Shown here: piece by piece, positions 61,784 to 64,000 of the stretch
Position numbering within the stretch: the first letter of the stretch is position 1
Layout of the letters: every line of letters begins with the position of its first letter
Assembly: GCF_009729055.1 (NCBI RefSeq)
Contig: NZ_CP045484.1
Coordinates: 930,001-994,000, forward strand
Origin: Sulfurisphaera ohwakuensis
GTDB lineage: Archaea; Thermoproteota; Thermoprotei_A; Sulfolobales; Sulfolobaceae
Direction of reading: 5' to 3'
DNA length: 64,000 bases
Program-made: the position numbers and the translations under genes
The notes under the pieces: model-generated
Databases searched by the model: none
What the model saw: only the letters and a program-made list of their open reading frames with translations
Told to the model about the DNA's origin: nothing

Positions 61784-62497
61784 ATGATAGGAAACACTTA
61801 TTGTAAATTATGTCAAACTAATGAACAACAACTAAAGGAAGAGTTAGTAAAAACTGTAAGGGCATTCTATTATAAAGGATTAGTAACTAACGCTGGTGGA
61901 AACCAAAGTGCTAGATTACCCGGTAGTGATAAAATTTGGATTACTCCATCAGGTTATCCAAGGATGAGTTTAACTGCTGAAGACTTAATTGCTGTGGATA
62001 TTAACGGAAATGTAATAGAAGGAGATCTAAAACCATCAATAGAGGTATATGCACATTTAGAAGTATACAAAAAAAGGCCAGACGTTAATGCAGTAATTCA
62101 TGCTCATGTACCATACGTAATGGGAGCAACAATATCTGGCTTTTTAGAAACTACTCACGGAGAAGCTGCAGCAATTTTGGGTGAAGTTAAGATTATACCT
62201 TACTATCATCCTGGAACTAAAGAATTAGCTAAAGCAGTAGGAGAAGCTTTCCAAGGAGTAGGAATGAAAGTACCTAGAGTAGTAATTACATTAAATCATG
62301 GGGCTTTTTCAGCTGGGGCTTGTATCCATGAAGCAAGAGCTTTTATGGAAATCTTAGATGAGTGGGCAAGATTTAATGTTGCTGCTAAGACACTTGGTGG
62401 AATAAAGCATAAATTAACTTTATTAGACTTAAGAAAGCCTGGGGCTGGATATATTAGGGCGGTGAAATTTGGAGGAAGAGCTGGTAAAATGTCTTGA
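61784..62497 (+). CDS. Class II aldolase/adducin-family protein in the hyp operon
   Basis: A 237-residue enzyme of the L-fuculose/ribulose phosphate aldolase class. Metal ligands are intact: 'NAVIHAHVPYVMG' (two His), 'TLNHGAFSAG' (His), and the catalytic Glu in 'ETTHGEAAAIL'; 'NAGGNQSARLPGSDKIWITPSGYPRMSLTAEDL' is the usual substrate-phosphate region. An extra N-terminal 'YCKLCQTN' (CxxC) is atypical. It is 13 bases after hypD and overlapped by the next gene, so it belongs to the hydrogenase maturation operon, an unexpected place for a sugar aldolase. Confidence 0.85.
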   Translation: MIGNTYCKLCQTNEQQLKEELVKTVRAFYYKGLVTNAGGNQSARLPGSDKIWITPSGYPRMSLTAEDLIAVDINGNVIEGDLKPSIEVYAHLEVYKKRPDVNAVIHAHVPYVMGATISGFLETTHGEAAAILGEVKIIPYYHPGTKELAKAVGEAFQGVGMKVPRVVITLNHGAFSAGACIHEARAFMEILDEWARFNVAAKTLGGIKHKLTLLDLRKPGAGYIRAVKFGGRAGKMS

Positions 62498-62774
62498 AAA
62501 TTTAAAAAATGTAGTAGAACCAGAAACTGGAATATCAATTGTAGACTTAGGCTTAGTTAGAGTTAGTAAAGAGAACGGTGAAACTACAATATATTATATA
62601 CCAATTTCTGCTTACACATCACCAATTTTAGTAATTGCAGTTGGAATTCAGATACTGAAAGAATGTAAGGCAAAAGTTAAGGTTGAAAATTACTACCTTG
62701 AGGAGGAGATAAATAAAAGGCTTGAGGTGTTAATAAATGAACTCTCACGCTTACCTAGCCAAACAACTACTTAA
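62469..62774 (+). CDS. DUF59/MIP18-family small protein
   Basis: A 101-residue protein, TTG start, overlapping the aldolase gene by 29 bases. 'ENLKNVVEPETGISIVDLGLVRVSKENGETTIYYIP' fits the DUF59 (MIP18/PaaD) fold, which helps place Fe-S clusters. The usual conserved Cys is perhaps that in ILKECKAK. In this setting it may feed Fe or Fe-S to HypD or the small subunits. Confidence 0.7.
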   Translation: MEEELVKCLENLKNVVEPETGISIVDLGLVRVSKENGETTIYYIPISAYTSPILVIAVGIQILKECKAKVKVENYYLEEEINKRLEVLINELSRLPSQTTT

Positions 62775-63045
62775 AATATCTGAAAATACAAATGACAATA
62801 CAGTAAAAATGCAAGCTATTATGAGATGCATAGAAGAAATTGCGACTTATAAATATAATTTAGATGATTCATCACAAGATTACAAGAAGATGCTAGTGGC
62901 TACTATAAGGAATGATAAAGAACTTTACCCTCTTTATTCACAGATTTTAGATATGATATTCTACTATTTGTTGGGAGAAGAAGTTAAAATAGATGATATA
63001 AAGAAAAAAGTAGAGGAAATAGTTAATCAGATAAAAGAGATTTAA
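62737..63045 (+). CDS. Small helical protein ending the hyp operon, unknown
   Basis: A 102-residue all-helical protein (MNSHAYLAKQLLKISENTND..., ending IVNQIKEI). It overlaps the DUF59 gene by 38 bases and converges on the Cys-less HypC-like gene with a 23-base overlap. No family is recognised; it is likely a lineage-specific hydrogenase accessory protein. Confidence 0.6.
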   Translation: MNSHAYLAKQLLKISENTNDNTVKMQAIMRCIEEIATYKYNLDDSSQDYKKMLVATIRNDKELYPLYSQILDMIFYYLLGEEVKIDDIKKKVEEIVNQIKEI

Positions 63046-63253
63046 GTTTATTCTTTAAATCTTCCTCAACTTCTTCGGCGTTTAAAACTTTAATAGCGTA
63101 ACCGGCATGGACTAGAACATAATCACCAACTTTAGCATTAACTAAAGAAATTTTAACATTCCTAATAATTCCATTAAAATCAACCCTAGCCTCTTCACCT
63201 TGAATTTCTATGATCTTCCCAACATGTGCAATATCATAGGGATCATATTCCAT
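63023..63253 (-). CDS. HypC-like protein without the essential cysteine
   Basis: A 76-residue protein plainly related to HypC at 60369 ('GKIIEIQGEEARVDFNGIIR', then 'ISLVNAKVGDYVLVHAGYAIKVL' almost identical). Its N terminus is MEYDPYDIAHVGKII instead of MCVAYPGKII: Cys2 aligns with Asp7, the Pro is Val, and no Cys occurs anywhere. It cannot carry Fe(CN)2CO through a thiolate. It lies 2 bases after the maturation-protease gene of the third hydrogenase, so it may guard or release that large subunit. Confidence 0.85.
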   Translation of the reverse strand: MEYDPYDIAHVGKIIEIQGEEARVDFNGIIRNVKISLVNAKVGDYVLVHAGYAIKVLNAEEVEEDLKNKLKSLLSD

Positions 63254-63255
63254 AA

Positions 63256-63747
63256 TTATTCACTCTTTTCCGGGTTATATACACATTTCTCTTTAATATA
63301 TCTTATAATATCTGGAATGTTAAAGTTCGTTTTTATTCCCTGCTCCTCTAAAAAATGTTTAAAAATTGGTAATAATTTTTCGATTCTGTCTATACATCTT
63401 TGTGATAATCCTTCCCTAATATCTATGCTTTCTGGCTTACAAGCTATCAGATAAAACTTCTTATTATCATACATTTTAAGCAAAATAGATAGACCTAAAT
63501 CATGAGATAAAGGTTCTAAGTTTTGACTAGCTTTAAGCTCATATATTCCATATTCATCATTTATATTAGCTATATCTAAAATAATTATAGTACTATATTT
63601 ATCTAACTCAATATCGAATAAAGGTGACAAACCCAAATCAATTATATCCGCATCAAAAACAAATTCTTTAAGTATCTCAGCTAGACATGAACCAAAACCA
63701 TCATCACCCATTAACCTATTACCAACGCCTATAATTATTTTGCTCAT
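63256..63747 (-). CDS. Hydrogenase maturation protease, second copy
   Basis: A 163-residue HupD-family peptidase. It starts at ATG 63747 ([20 protein letters not shown]), whose start overlaps the large-subunit stop by 4 bases; the open frame extends further upstream inside that gene, which I reject. The Ni ligands are '[13 protein letters not shown]', '[10 protein letters not shown]' and '[10 protein letters not shown]' (His, with D for G after it). It presumably processes the 12-residue tail of the adjoining large subunit. Confidence 0.92.
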   Translation of the reverse strand: MSKIIIGVGNRLMGDDGFGSCLAEILKEFVFDADIIDLGLSPLFDIELDKYSTIIILDIANINDEYGIYELKASQNLEPLSHDLGLSILLKMYDNKKFYLIACKPESIDIREGLSQRCIDRIEKLLPIFKHFLEEQGIKTNFNIPDIIRYIKEKCVYNPEKSE

Positions 63748-64000
63748 ATTAACTTCTCCAAAACGTAGTCTTTGCCTATAATATGTACGGCACATGCGGA
63801 GCAGGGATCAAAACTTCTTATCACACGTAAAACATCTAAACCAGAAGGTTTTTCTACTTCCTCAGTAACTCTTTGCCCAATGATGCTTACTTCTACTGGT
63901 CCGTCATTGCTACTAAAGTTCCTATCTGTGGGAGTTATAATTTGATATCTTGTGATTGTGTCACCCTTTGATATAACCCAATGAGCATTACCACCTCTAG
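63744..64000 (-). CDS. Third [NiFe] hydrogenase large subunit, C-terminal part
   Basis: The last 85 codons of a large subunit run off the window edge. They read '[20 protein letters not shown]', then '[12 protein letters not shown]' (the usual H-W-x-x-x-x-x-G-x-I-x-x-Y-Q-x-x-T-P-T block), and end '[19 protein letters not shown]...LEKLI'. Both Ni-binding cysteines and the His are present; 12 residues follow the His and would be removed. It is distinct from the group 1g and 2e subunits in this window. The group cannot be fixed from this fragment. Confidence 0.9.
   Translation of the reverse strand, partial: RGGNAHWVISKGDTITRYQIITPTDRNFSSNDGPVEVSIIGQRVTEEVEKPSGLDVLRVIRSFDPCSACAVHIIGKDYVLEKLI

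Noticed and set aside
1-64000. CRISPR arrays, tRNA and rRNA genes
   Set aside because: I looked for regularly spaced repeats and for tRNA-like GGTTCRA arms with matching stems and for conserved rRNA blocks, and saw none. The short repeats present (antitoxin duplication, GTGCAC repeats, dispersed pairs) are not arrays.

Overview
The window reads as a chromosome segment of a thermoacidophilic crenarchaeon of the order Sulfolobales (Acidianus, Sulfurisphaera and Stygiolobus-like genomes come closest in content). The signs are low GC, many TATA boxes placed about 25 nt from start codons (leaderless genes), ATGA-type overlaps inside operons, a thermopsin-family protease, class III signal-peptide surface proteins, an ArsR-type mer operon with merH, and crenarchaeal-type [NiFe] hydrogenases. 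The species cannot be fixed from the sequence alone. I saw no tRNA, rRNA or CRISPR array.

Region 1 (1-15.5 kb) is accessory. It holds a secreted thermopsin-like protease flanked by short repeats, a decayed MFS transporter gene, a PIN toxin with its antitoxin and a partly copied second antitoxin, a Q/P/G-rich double zinc-ribbon protein, and a complete mercury-resistance operon (merR, merH, merA) with a clear operator. It ends with a divergent group of five pilin-like surface proteins that have class III-type N termini. Region 2 (15.8-19.5 kb) holds a two-gene ABC exporter, a membrane protein split by a CT-repeat frameshift, a winged-helix regulator, a 56-residue Ser/Cys-rich peptide gene missed by ordinary ORF cut-offs, and a small winged-helix protein with a Trp-rich tail. 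The two promoter regions share AGTTCA-N6-TGAACT-type palindromes. This looks like one regulated peptide-production/export/immunity unit and is a prime candidate for something undescribed.

Region 3 (20-34 kb) has secreted proteins, an M19 dipeptidase, a membrane-anchored winged-helix regulator with neighbouring small secreted proteins and shared TGAAAC motifs, GTP-type PEP carboxykinase, an amidohydrolase, an insertion sequence, sfsA, two MFS transporters and stretches of decayed coding DNA.

Region 4 (34-64 kb) is a hydrogen-metabolism island, interrupted by a frameshifted tnpB. It encodes a Tat-exported, membrane-anchored group 1g-like hydrogenase with Isp1 and Isp2 and a long accessory tail; a second, cytoplasmic group 2e-like hydrogenase with an HxlR regulator and a DUF1641 protein; and the C terminus of a third large subunit with its own protease. 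The maturation set is complete: HypA, an ATPase-type HypB, three HypC-like proteins, HypD, HypE, HypF and two maturation proteases. A theme not explained by textbook pathways is the set of degenerate paralogs beside the working versions: a large-subunit-like protein with half the Ni-ligand cysteines (HupK/HoxV-like), a HypC-like protein without its essential cysteine, and a protease-like protein without metal-binding residues. A class II aldolase, a DUF59 protein and a double His-Cys-Gly metal-binding protein sit in the same hyp operon.
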